Source: Bryobacterales bacterium
GTDB lineage: Bacteria; Acidobacteriota; Terriglobia; Bryobacterales; Bryobacteraceae
Reading direction: 5' to 3'
DNA length: 6,103 nucleotides
Assembly: GCA_016880505.1 (NCBI GenBank)
Contig: JAEHDI010000214.1
Coordinates: 1 to 6,103, forward strand
In this document: positions 1 through 5,377 of the stretch, piece after piece
How positions within the stretch are numbered: position 1 is the stretch's first letter
Layout: the number at the start of each line of letters is the position of its first letter
Notes under the pieces: generated by a model
Seen by the model: the letters and a program-made list of their open reading frames with translations, nothing else
Databases searched by the model: none
Told to the model about the DNA's origin: nothing
Translations under genes and position numbers: made by a program

Positions 1-126
1 GCCTCAATGGAGACGCACAAGACTACTCTCTGGTTTCACGCAGTTCTGAAACGATCTACTGGCGCAGGTCGTGAATCCTTATTCTAACCCGAACGCCGGG
101 CCGGTTGGCAGACCCGCGTGCACGAA
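1..126. other. Left edge with no confident gene; possible C-terminal tail of a plus-strand gene (3-74)
   Basis: No complete gene is visible here. A plus-strand frame open from the window edge ends in TGA at 72-74 and would encode about 23 residues ending SSETIYWRRS. It could be the C-terminus of a gene entering from the left, convergent with the membrane-protein gene that ends at 127. A second plus frame is open to a TAA at 85-87, and neither shows the strong third-position GC bias of the genes further right, so I cannot choose. The GC-rich stretch around 90-115 has short complementary pieces but no convincing stem followed by a T-run, so I do not call a terminator. Confidence 0.25.
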
Positions 127-609
127 TCAGCCCGGTGGTTCCGCATTCCCCAGCGCCTCGTGCAGCAAAGCGGGATAGGCACCGAGGACGACGCCAAACG
201 CCAGGCACGCCACCAGAATCGACCAGTCCGGAAGCGGCATCGGAACCAGCAGCCGCCGGCCGCCGGCAAGCGGAAGGTTTCCCGCCACATAGATGCCCAC
301 CCCCGTCATTAGCCCCGGCAGCAGCGTTCGGCCGGATCGCAACCACCGCCCCGCTGGAACGCAAAGCAGCGCCCCCAAGAACCCGCTGGCGACGATGTGC
401 ATCGCCAGCCCGAAGAACGGCCGGTTGGCCAGATCGTGCCGGACGAGCGCCGCGATCTCCGCCGGCGCGACCCATGCCGGGCGTCCCTTCATGGCGCAGT
501 GCAGCACCAGCCACGATAAGGAAGCCAGGCCCGCGAGTACACCGGTTTCCACGCCCACGGCTGCCTCGATCGCCAAGTTCTTCCACGGATTGCGCTTTGC
601 TGGTTCCAC
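127..609 (-). CDS. Small four-helix integral membrane protein of unknown function, last gene of the EPS operon
   Basis: I do not recognise this 160-residue protein as a named family. Four hydrophobic segments are visible at about residues 12-40, 63-87, 96-115 and 129-150. The second contains a histidine, GLAMHIVASGFLGALL, and the fourth reads LAFGVVLGAYPALL. This glycine-spaced layout with an intramembrane His resembles several small four-helix DUF families, but that is only a resemblance. The start is GTG at 607-609: an in-frame TAG at 619-621 rules out a longer protein, and a GAGG element at 622-625 lies upstream. It begins 29 bases after the preceding 92-residue gene on the same strand, so it is probably co-transcribed with the tyrosine kinase and Wzz genes. 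An accessory role in polysaccharide assembly is inferred from position only. The reading frame looks real because of its coherent membrane topology; opposite-strand frames here are Arg/Pro-rich and featureless. Confidence 0.7.
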   Translation of the reverse strand: MEPAKRNPWKNLAIEAAVGVETGVLAGLASLSWLVLHCAMKGRPAWVAPAEIAALVRHDLANRPFFGLAMHIVASGFLGALLCVPAGRWLRSGRTLLPGLMTGVGIYVAGNLPLAGGRRLLVPMPLPDWSILVACLAFGVVLGAYPALLHEALGNAEPPG

Positions 610-638
610 GGATTGGCGCTACCTCGCCCCGGCTTCGC

Positions 639-917
639 TTACTTCAGGTTCCTTTCACTACCGGCCTCCCTCACTTCTAGCGCAGTTCCTTGAGGTATCA
701 TTTTCCTGCCTCGTAGCCATTTCTCAAACTCTTCCCGCACGGCTTCCGAGGATACCGCAAATCCAACTTCGAGACGCCCGTCCCCCGCCGCCAGCGTCTG
801 ATCGAATGCGCTGTGCCCGGTGAAATCCCGCATGAAGAACTGTTCGAGCCAGCCCCGCGGCACAGGCCTTTCCTCACCGGGCTCGCGGAGCGTCAGCACC
901 AGCAGGTTGGCGAACAT
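639..917 (-). CDS. Uncharacterised 92-residue soluble protein downstream of the BY-kinase
   Basis: I do not recognise a family. The protein has no signal peptide or membrane segment. It mixes hydrophobic and charged residues as a folded domain would: MFANLLVLTLREPGEE at the start, a central FFMRDFTGHSAFDQ stretch, then an amphipathic, acidic/basic helix candidate around residues 58-70 (VREEFEKWLRGRK) and a short polar tail. The frame stays open further upstream inside the kinase gene, but that part is Arg/Thr/Ser-rich shadow sequence. ATG at 915-917 is chosen because it is the first start after the kinase stop (925-927), 7 bases away, and the purine-rich AGGCGAG before it overlaps that stop codon, which suggests translational coupling. 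Its place directly behind the kinase makes a kinase substrate, adaptor or regulator possible, but that is inference from position. Confidence 0.65.
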   Translation of the reverse strand: MFANLLVLTLREPGEERPVPRGWLEQFFMRDFTGHSAFDQTLAAGDGRLEVGFAVSSEAVREEFEKWLRGRKMIPQGTALEVREAGSERNLK

Positions 918-924
918 AACTCGC

Positions 925-1788
925 CTATTCCTGGGCTTCCGGCTCTTCCTTCTCTTTTTCGCTGCCCTTATAGTAATAGCTCGAATAGTAGTAGGTGTAC
1001 TTGCTGTAGAGCTCGCCCTTCCGGGCGCCGTTGGCGACCACGCCCAGAACGTTGTTCTCGCACAACGTCTGCATTGCACGCGTCACGGAATCGATCGTCG
1101 TCGTGCCCACCCGTACCACCATGATCGTCCCGTCGCACATCGTCGCCAGTAAGTTCGCGTCCGCGGCGAACAGCAGCGGCGGGCTGTCGAGCAGCACCCA
1201 GTTGAACACGTTCGGAAGCTGCTCCAGCAAATCCTTCGCGCTCGGAAGATTTAACAACTCGAGCGGATTCGTCACCGACTCGCCCGCCGGAGCCACGTAC
1301 AGGTTCGTGCCCGCCAGCCTGCGGATCACGGCCGAGAGCGGCACGTCCCCGCGGAGGTAGTCGGTGATGCCCGGCGTCCGGTCGATCTGGAAGAGGTTGT
1401 GTATCACCGGCCGGCGGAAATCGAAATCCGCCAGTAGCGTCAGGTTGCCCGTGAGCTGCGCTTCCGAGAGTGCGAGGTTTACGACCGTAAACGACTTCCC
1501 CTCGGCCGGAGTCGCGCTCGTAATCACCACCGTGTGGATCGGCTGCAATTTCTGCAAGTGGTTGAGGCGCGTCCGCAGGGTACGGAATTCTTCACTGTGC
1601 GCGTCATGCGGGCGGCTCGGGTCGACCAGATAAGAGTCCGGCGAGGGATTGTAGGGCACTTCCTGCACCTGCTCCAGCAGTTCCAGGAAGTCCCTGCCGG
1701 GCATGCGCCCGCTGGACGGCCGCTTCGCCCTCGGACGGACGTCCCCTACCTGCTCGGCACGGCGCAACGCGTCATGTACCCGGCTCAT
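925..1788 (-). CDS. BY-kinase: cytoplasmic CpsD/CapB-type protein-tyrosine kinase of exopolysaccharide assembly
   Basis: This is a bacterial tyrosine (BY) kinase of 287 residues that autophosphorylates on a C-terminal tyrosine cluster and controls polysaccharide chain length with a Wzz partner. Visible motifs in order: N-terminal MSRVHDALRRAEQ, common in this family; oligomerisation motif EX2RX2R at residues 66-72 (EEFRTLR); Walker A ATPAEGKS at 92-99 (Lys98); Walker A' LLADFDFRRP at 118-127 (Asp121, Asp123); Walker B VLLDSPP at 198-204 (Asp201). The tail at 261-273 holds eight tyrosines in 13 residues, followed by an acidic/lysine-rich end. There is no transmembrane segment, so this is the split form in which the membrane activator is a separate protein, here encoded just upstream. 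The ATG at 1786-1788 follows a GGGGGGA ribosome-binding site, 21 bases after the Wzz stop. The usual PGEGKS is PAEGKS here; the nucleotide-binding Lys and Ser are intact. The name cpsD/capB would be loose, so no symbol is given. Confidence 0.93.
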   Translation of the reverse strand: MSRVHDALRRAEQVGDVRPRAKRPSSGRMPGRDFLELLEQVQEVPYNPSPDSYLVDPSRPHDAHSEEFRTLRTRLNHLQKLQPIHTVVITSATPAEGKSFTVVNLALSEAQLTGNLTLLADFDFRRPVIHNLFQIDRTPGITDYLRGDVPLSAVIRRLAGTNLYVAPAGESVTNPLELLNLPSAKDLLEQLPNVFNWVLLDSPPLLFAADANLLATMCDGTIMVVRVGTTTIDSVTRAMQTLCENNVLGVVANGARKGELYSKYTYYYSSYYYKGSEKEKEEPEAQE

Positions 1789-1809
1789 TCATCCCCCCAG
1801 GATTCATCT

Positions 1810-3471
1810 TCATGCCTGCTTTGTGTAGTAGTAGTAGACCGATGTGATCATCACCAGAAAGCCGACAATGCAAGCGCTCGACCACGCCAGCCAGGTCAAT
1901 CGCCGCTTGCGGCGCACCACCAGATCGTTCTCGAGCAGCGGCACGCTCCCGAGCACCGTCAGACCGGTGTACGCCCGCACGTCCTTGAGATTCTTGAGCG
2001 ACGTATCCCGGACTTCACGCATCCCCGCCAGGAACAGGCCGGCGACGACGCCGAGCCAGGTGCCGATCGCGATAATCAGCCAGCGCTTCGGTTCCGTGGG
2101 TGTCTGTGGCAGCGTGGCCGGGTCGAGCAGTTCGAGCGTCTCGCCCTGCTTGCGGCTCTCGAGGTCCGTCGCGATCTCCGAGTTCGCCCGCTTCTGGCTC
2201 AGCTCCTCATAGCGGCTCCGCGCCAGCGCATAGTCCCGCGTGAGTTCCGCGTATTCGCGCTCGCCCATCGGAATCGCTTCTACGCGTTCCTGGAACGAGC
2301 GAATGGCCTTATCCAGCCTCGCCTGATCCTTCACGTACTGCTCGATCTCCATGTCCTTGGCGCGGATGAAGCTCTGCTGCCGCTGGATCGTCGCCTCCAG
2401 CTCCGCTCCCTCGCGCGTCCTGACGGGCGCCGCATCCTTCTTCTTCGGCACGGCGGCTTCCCGTTTGGCTTCGTCGTCCAGGAGCGCATCGCGGTTTTTC
2501 TTAAGTACCGCGAGCTGTGCCTGTACGCGCCTCACGTCCGGATGTGTGTCCCTGTACTGCTGGCGCAGTCCGGAAAGCATCGTCTCGAGGTCCAGAATCT
2601 GCTTCTCGGTCTGCATCAGACGCTCCGACTTCGCGGCCGTTTCGGCTGTGTTTCCGGCCGTGGCCGGGGCCCGCTGTTGCTGATCCCGGAGAGTACGAAG
2701 CTGTGACTCGAGCAATAGTTTTTCCTGCGTCGCCCGGTTGATCGAGGAGCTCATCGCCGAGAGTTGCGTCTCGAGCGTCCGCAACTGTTGCAGATTTGAG
2801 TCCCGCTGTTCGGGCAGCCGGCCCATGTTGCGCATCTTGAACTCCGTGAGCCGGTTTTCGATCTCGTCGAGTTGCCTCTTCGCCTCCGCCAGCTTGTCGT
2901 TCAGGAAATCCGTCGTCATCACCGACTGGCTGGCCCGCGTGGTGATGCTCTCATCGATGAACCGGCTTACCAGTTCCTGCACCACCTTCTGCGCAAGGTA
3001 CCTGTTCTCGTAGGCAAACTCGATCCGGTACGCCGAGGAGGCCGGTCGGCCCTGCATGCCTTCGTCCCTCAGGCTGAACACCGGATTGATCTTGACGTCC
3101 TTGCTCATTCTTTCGAGGACGTCTTCCATCGGCACGCGGCTGCGGAGCCCGGGGTACAATCCGTGCGCGTTCACCATGTCCGTCAACCGCGCCCGGCTGG
3201 TAATGGACTGCGCCATCGCCGAAAAGCGTTGCGCCATCTCGATGTTCACGTTCGACGCAACGTACTTCTCCGGCACCTGCGGTGGAACGACGCGAATCAC
3301 GGCCATCGAAACGTAGGTATCCGGCCAGAGGAACGCCACCACAACCGCAATCACCAGGCCCGCGAAAGCGGGACCGGCGATCCAGCCCCGGTGCCGCCGG
3401 ACCACGTCGACGTAATCCTCGACGTCCATCGACCGCCGCTGGACATTGTAGGATTCGGGCATCGGCTGCAT
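1810..3471 (-). CDS. Wzz/GNVR-type polysaccharide chain-length determinant, inner membrane, with long coiled coil
   Basis: This is a polysaccharide co-polymerase of 553 residues that regulates EPS chain length and serves as membrane activator of the tyrosine kinase encoded next. The N-terminal Wzz segment starts about residue 16 (MDVEDYVDVVRRHRG), with transmembrane helix 1 at about 29-50. The periplasmic part contains heptad-like, Glu/Lys/Gln-rich coiled coil at about 188-265 and 282-335. The GNVR-type domain at about 395-455 is recognised by GEREYAELTRDYALARSRYEEL. The proline-rich DPATLPQTPTEP precedes helix 2 (464-484), as is usual in Wzz proteins. A basic cytoplasmic loop is followed by a third helix (525-546) and a C-terminal YYYYTKQA. 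The third helix is not in classical two-helix Wzz proteins. The start at 3469-3471 is supported by AGGGGGAG at 3478-3485, six bases away; Met4 and Met15 are alternatives with worse spacing. The length and layout resemble exosortase-associated (EpsF-like) chain-length proteins, but no exosortase is in the window. Confidence 0.92.
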   Translation of the reverse strand: MQPMPESYNVQRRSMDVEDYVDVVRRHRGWIAGPAFAGLVIAVVVAFLWPDTYVSMAVIRVVPPQVPEKYVASNVNIEMAQRFSAMAQSITSRARLTDMVNAHGLYPGLRSRVPMEDVLERMSKDVKINPVFSLRDEGMQGRPASSAYRIEFAYENRYLAQKVVQELVSRFIDESITTRASQSVMTTDFLNDKLAEAKRQLDEIENRLTEFKMRNMGRLPEQRDSNLQQLRTLETQLSAMSSSINRATQEKLLLESQLRTLRDQQQRAPATAGNTAETAAKSERLMQTEKQILDLETMLSGLRQQYRDTHPDVRRVQAQLAVLKKNRDALLDDEAKREAAVPKKKDAAPVRTREGAELEATIQRQQSFIRAKDMEIEQYVKDQARLDKAIRSFQERVEAIPMGEREYAELTRDYALARSRYEELSQKRANSEIATDLESRKQGETLELLDPATLPQTPTEPKRWLIIAIGTWLGVVAGLFLAGMREVRDTSLKNLKDVRAYTGLTVLGSVPLLENDLVVRRKRRLTWLAWSSACIVGFLVMITSVYYYYTKQA

Positions 3472-3477
3472 AAGTTA

Positions 3478-3485
3478 CTCCCCCT
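3478..3485 (-). promoter_or_regulatory. Strong ribosome-binding site fixing the Wzz start
   Basis: On the minus strand the sequence reads AGGGGGAG, six bases before the ATG at 3469-3471. This supports that ATG over the in-frame Met codons 4 and 15 of the same protein. Confidence 0.7.
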
Positions 3486-3506
3486 GGCTGAGTTGCGATC
3501 GCGGAC

Positions 3507-4166
3507 TCAAGGAATAATAATGTGGTCGCCGCTCTCCAGCAGCATGTTCTGCTGCATATTCCTGCCCCGCACTACCTCCTTGTAGTTGAAGGTGTACCGC
3601 TTGGGGCCTCGCAGTATTAGAATCTTCTTCCGGTCGGCGTATTCCCGAAATCCGCCCGCGACCGCGAGTGCTTCCAGAATGGTGGTGGGAACTACCAGCG
3701 GGTAGGAGCCGGGCCGCATCACCTCTCCGCTGATGAAATATTTCTTGCTGTTGACCGAGGCTACCTGGACCATCACCTCGGGGTTTGTCACGTACTTCGA
3801 AAACCCCTGCGTGATGCTCTGCGCCAGCTTCTCGGGCGTCAACCCGCCGGCTTGCAGGTCGCCAAGAAGCGGCAGTGAGATCTTTCCGTCCGGCCGCACT
3901 CCCACCGGACCCGAAAGCTCCGGCTCCCGCCAGACGCGAATCATCAGAATATCCTCGGCGCCGATTACGTAATTCTTTGGATCGATGGGGGCCCCGACCG
4001 ACTTTCGAAGCGCTTCCTCCTCCGGCGTCACTGGCGCGCCCGGCGCCTGCTGTTGCGGAGACGATTGCTGCTTCTCCTGAGCCGGCGCTGGCGGCACAAA
4101 TGAACTCATACACAATATTAATATTCCTGCGAATTTCCTCAGGCCCGAATTCCCCCGCTTTAACAT
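3507..4166 (-). CDS. Wza-like polysaccharide export protein (Poly_export plus SLBB domains), secreted
   Basis: This protein is expected to form or line the outer-membrane/periplasmic export channel for EPS. It has 219 residues. Residues 1-29 look like a Sec signal peptide: basic MLKRGNSGLRK, hydrophobic FAGILILCM, then a PAPA-Q cleavage site near residue 29. A Gln/Pro-rich linker follows to about 60. The polysaccharide export domain spans about 65-138, recognised by YVIGAEDILMIRVWREPELSG and RPDGKISLPLLGDLQAGGLTPEKLA. An SLBB-like segment at about 142-190 carries FISGEVMRPGSYPL and ILEALAVAGGF, and the C-terminus is ESGDHIIIP, common in the family. It is much shorter than Escherichia coli Wza (about 380 residues), resembling short export proteins of EPS/exosortase loci. 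The frame is open to 4268, but ATG 4164-4166 is preferred because it starts the signal peptide. No good ribosome-binding site precedes it. It is the first gene of the likely operon, 35 bases before Wzz. Confidence 0.9.
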   Translation of the reverse strand: MLKRGNSGLRKFAGILILCMSSFVPPAPAQEKQQSSPQQQAPGAPVTPEEEALRKSVGAPIDPKNYVIGAEDILMIRVWREPELSGPVGVRPDGKISLPLLGDLQAGGLTPEKLAQSITQGFSKYVTNPEVMVQVASVNSKKYFISGEVMRPGSYPLVVPTTILEALAVAGGFREYADRKKILILRGPKRYTFNYKEVVRGRNMQQNMLLESGDHIIIP

Positions 4167-4202
4167 GAAAGTAACGTCTATTCTTATCGGCGCGCAGCCT
4201 AT

Positions 4203-4208
4203 ATTGTA
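4203..4208 (-). promoter_or_regulatory. Candidate -10 box of the EPS operon promoter
   Basis: The minus strand reads TACAAT, five of six matches to the sigma-70 -10 consensus, within an unusually AT-rich patch of otherwise GC-rich DNA. Transcription would start near 4196, giving about 30 bases of leader before the ATG at 4166. No good -35 hexamer lies 16-18 bases upstream (about 4225-4232), so the promoter may need an activator or may not be real. Confidence 0.35.
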
Positions 4209-4244
4209 CAACAGCTTCCGCGATTTCGACCCTCCACGCCGAGT

Positions 4245-4304
4245 CGGGGACTGACTCCACTGTCCCAAGCGTAGTTTGCGCGTGGACAGTGCAGTCTGTC
4301 CCCG
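4245..4304. repeat. Imperfect inverted repeat, 21-base arms with 18-base loop (REP/MITE-like palindrome)
   Basis: The left arm (4245-4265) contains GGGGACTGACTCCACTGTCC and the right arm (4284-4304) contains GGACAGTGCAGTCTGTCCCC. The reverse complement of one arm matches the other at 19 of 21 positions, with an 18-base spacer at 4266-4283. It lies in the non-coding gap between the maf stop (4336) and the EPS export start (4166), about 50-110 bases upstream of the candidate EPS transcription start. A further GGTGTCCCC copy of the arm end follows at 4304-4312. GGGGAC/GTCCCC-ended palindromes are typical of REP elements mobilised by RAYT transposases, which is my preferred reading. Alternatives are a large hairpin ending the maf transcript (no T-run follows) or an operator. 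No transposase gene is present here. Confidence 0.7.
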
Positions 4305-4335
4305 GTGTCCCCCGCACTCGCCGGCGCCCCTCTCT

Positions 4336-4914
4336 TCACCTCCCTTCCCATTCCTCCTCCGGCGGAACGCCCAATTGCTTCAGCTTCCGGTACACCATCG
4401 CCACCGGCAACCCCACCACGTTGAAATAACACCCCTCAATCCGGTCAATGAACTTCGACGCCAGGCCCTGAATCGCGTACGCCCCTGCCTTGTCCATCGG
4501 TTCGTCGCTCGCCGCGTAGTCGAGTATCTCCTCCTCCGACAGCGCCACGAACCGCACCACCGTCGACTCGACGTCCACCACCGTCCCGCCCGCCGCCCGC
4601 ACGCACACCCCCGTCATCACGACGTGCTCCCGGCCCGACAGTTTCCGCAGCATCCGCTCGGCGTCGCTCGTGTCCTCCGGCTTTCCGAGAACTTCCCCGT
4701 CCACCACCACCACCGTGTCCGCCCCGAGCACCACGTCTCCCGGCCGGGCGGCCGTCGCCTCCGCCTTCTCGCGCGCCAGGCGCCGCACGTGTTCCTCCGG
4801 GCTTTCGTCCTCCAGCCGGCTTTCATCCACCTCCGCCGGCCGAACCAGAAACGGGATCCCCGCCCGGGTAAGGACCTCTTGGCGGCGGGGCGACTGCGAT
4901 GCAAGCACCAGCAT
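4336..4914 (-). CDS. maf: Maf family nucleotide pyrophosphatase (dTTP/UTP pyrophosphatase type)
   Basis: Maf enzymes hydrolyse non-canonical or excess nucleoside triphosphates to the monophosphate and pyrophosphate in the cytoplasm, and have been linked to septum regulation. The 192-residue product has the full family signature: SQSPRR at residues 6-11, GADT at 64-67 with the catalytic-base Asp66, LGKPED at 76-81, the HVVMTGV segment at 97-103, DKAGAYAIQG at 141-150, and IEGCYFNVVGLP at 159-170. The DKAGAYAIQG and NVVGLP forms fit the YhdE-like dTTP/UTP subgroup better than YceF, a family-level inference. The frame runs open far upstream to 5343, but that extension is antisense to the dciA-like gene. 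ATG 4912-4914 is chosen because family similarity starts there (MLVLASQSPRR) and GAGGA precedes it closely. It is divergent from the dciA-gatCA cluster, with 67 bases between starts. It points toward the EPS operon but is separated by 169 bases with a palindrome, so co-transcription is uncertain. Confidence 0.95.
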   Translation of the reverse strand: MLVLASQSPRRQEVLTRAGIPFLVRPAEVDESRLEDESPEEHVRRLAREKAEATAARPGDVVLGADTVVVVDGEVLGKPEDTSDAERMLRKLSGREHVVMTGVCVRAAGGTVVDVESTVVRFVALSEEEILDYAASDEPMDKAGAYAIQGLASKFIDRIEGCYFNVVGLPVAMVYRKLKQLGVPPEEEWEGR

Positions 4915-4955
4915 ATCCTCTGATCCTACACGCACCCGGACCTCGCCGGCCCGCG

Positions 4956-4964
4956 TGCTAGAAT
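4956..4964 (+). promoter_or_regulatory. Candidate extended -10 promoter for the dciA-like/gatC/gatA cluster
   Basis: The sequence TGCTAGAAT contains TG-N followed by TAGAAT, five of six matches to the -10 consensus. Such extended -10 elements can work without a good -35, and none is seen here. The start point would fall near 4971, only about 11 bases before the ATG at 4982, where no ribosome-binding site is visible, so the message would be nearly leaderless. It sits in the 67-base gap between the divergent maf and dciA-like starts. Confidence 0.35.
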
Positions 4965-4981
4965 GTTCTCTTCCACCCGCC

Positions 4982-5377
4982 ATGGAGCGTGCCGCCCGGC
5001 TCATCGCGCGTCTCAAACTTCCGTCGGGATCAGTGACCCCGGAAGATCTCGCGCGCGCGGCATGGCCGCTCGCCGTCGGCAAAACCGTCGCCGCCCACAC
5101 CAGGGTCTTTTCGATGGTCCGGAACTCGCTCATCGTCGAAGTCGAGGACAGCGTCTGGCGGCGCCAGTTGTTCGTAATGTCCGGGCAAATCCTGCGAAAA
5201 ATCGAAGAGGTGCTCGGCTCGCCGCTCATCGGCGCCCTCGAGTTCCGCGTCGGTCTTTCGAAACGCCCACCCCAGCGCGCCGAACAGCCTCGCCCCTCGG
5301 CCGACGAGGCCGACCGCATCGAAGACCCCATTCTCCGGCGCATCTATATCGCGAAGCGGAAAAGGGAGACCGCTTGA
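4982..5377 (+). CDS. DUF721/DciA-like protein (probable replicative helicase loading factor)
   Basis: DciA is the ancestral bacterial partner that helps load the DnaB replicative helicase; DUF721 is its family. The 131-residue protein shows the family pattern: AWPLAVGKTVAAHTRVFS at residues 27-44 (conserved Trp28, Val-Gly and His-Thr), NSLIVEVEDSVWRRQLFVMS at 48-67 (Trp59), then ILRKIEEVLGSPLIGALEFRVG at 70-91, matching the KH-like fold. A Pro/Arg-rich linker (about 92-108) leads to a short basic C-terminal helix (DPILRRIYIAKRKRE). ATG 4982-4984 is the likely start; an in-frame GTG at 4955-4957 would add nine residues without family similarity. No ribosome-binding site precedes the ATG. It overlaps the start of gatC (TTGA, 5374-5377). 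I am sure of the family; the helicase-loading role is transferred from studied members and unproven for this one. Confidence 0.88.
   Translation: MERAARLIARLKLPSGSVTPEDLARAAWPLAVGKTVAAHTRVFSMVRNSLIVEVEDSVWRRQLFVMSGQILRKIEEVLGSPLIGALEFRVGLSKRPPQRAEQPRPSADEADRIEDPILRRIYIAKRKRETA
5363..5368 (+). promoter_or_regulatory. Ribosome-binding site fixing the TTG start of gatC
   Basis: AGGGAG lies inside the last codons of the dciA-like gene, five bases before the TTG at 5374-5376. It is one of the best ribosome-binding sites in the window and supports the unusual TTG start. Confidence 0.7.

Noticed and set aside
56..586. Minus-strand open frame (176 codons) in another frame over the membrane protein
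   Set aside because: Gly/Arg-rich product without motifs; the overlapping GTG-started frame has coherent membrane helices.
105..680. Plus-strand open frame (191 codons) opposite the membrane protein
   Set aside because: Pro/Arg/Ala-rich product with no hydrophobic pattern; the opposite frame has clear four-helix topology.
918..1079. N-terminal extension of the 92-residue protein into the kinase gene
   Set aside because: The extension overlaps the kinase in another frame, is Arg/Thr/Ser-rich, and a good ATG follows the kinase stop.
1534..2706. Long plus-strand open frame (390 codons) antisense to the kinase and Wzz genes
   Set aside because: Its product is His/Arg/Leu/Pro-rich with no domain and it lies opposite two well-recognised genes; it is a shadow caused by high GC and codon bias.
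1810..3471. Exosortase/PEP-CTERM system
   Set aside because: The chain-length and export proteins resemble those of exosortase loci, but no exosortase or PEP-CTERM protein is in the window, so the link is not claimed.
2872..3585. Plus-strand open frame (237 codons) opposite the Wzz N-terminus
   Set aside because: Low-complexity His/Arg-rich translation, no motif, and fully antisense to the Wzz and export genes.
4101..4118. Lipoprotein signal (Cys19) in the export protein, as in Wza
   Set aside because: The residues before Cys19 are L-I-L; position -1 is Leu rather than Gly/Ala/Ser, and a PAPA-Q site fits ordinary signal peptidase cleavage better.
4167..4268. Extension of the export protein to the ATG at 4268
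   Set aside because: It would put 34 residues before a normal signal peptide and would begin inside the inverted repeat, upstream of the candidate -10 box.
4915..5343. N-terminal extension of maf by about 143 codons
   Set aside because: It is antisense to the dciA-like gene; Maf similarity begins exactly at ATG 4914 and the length is then the family norm.
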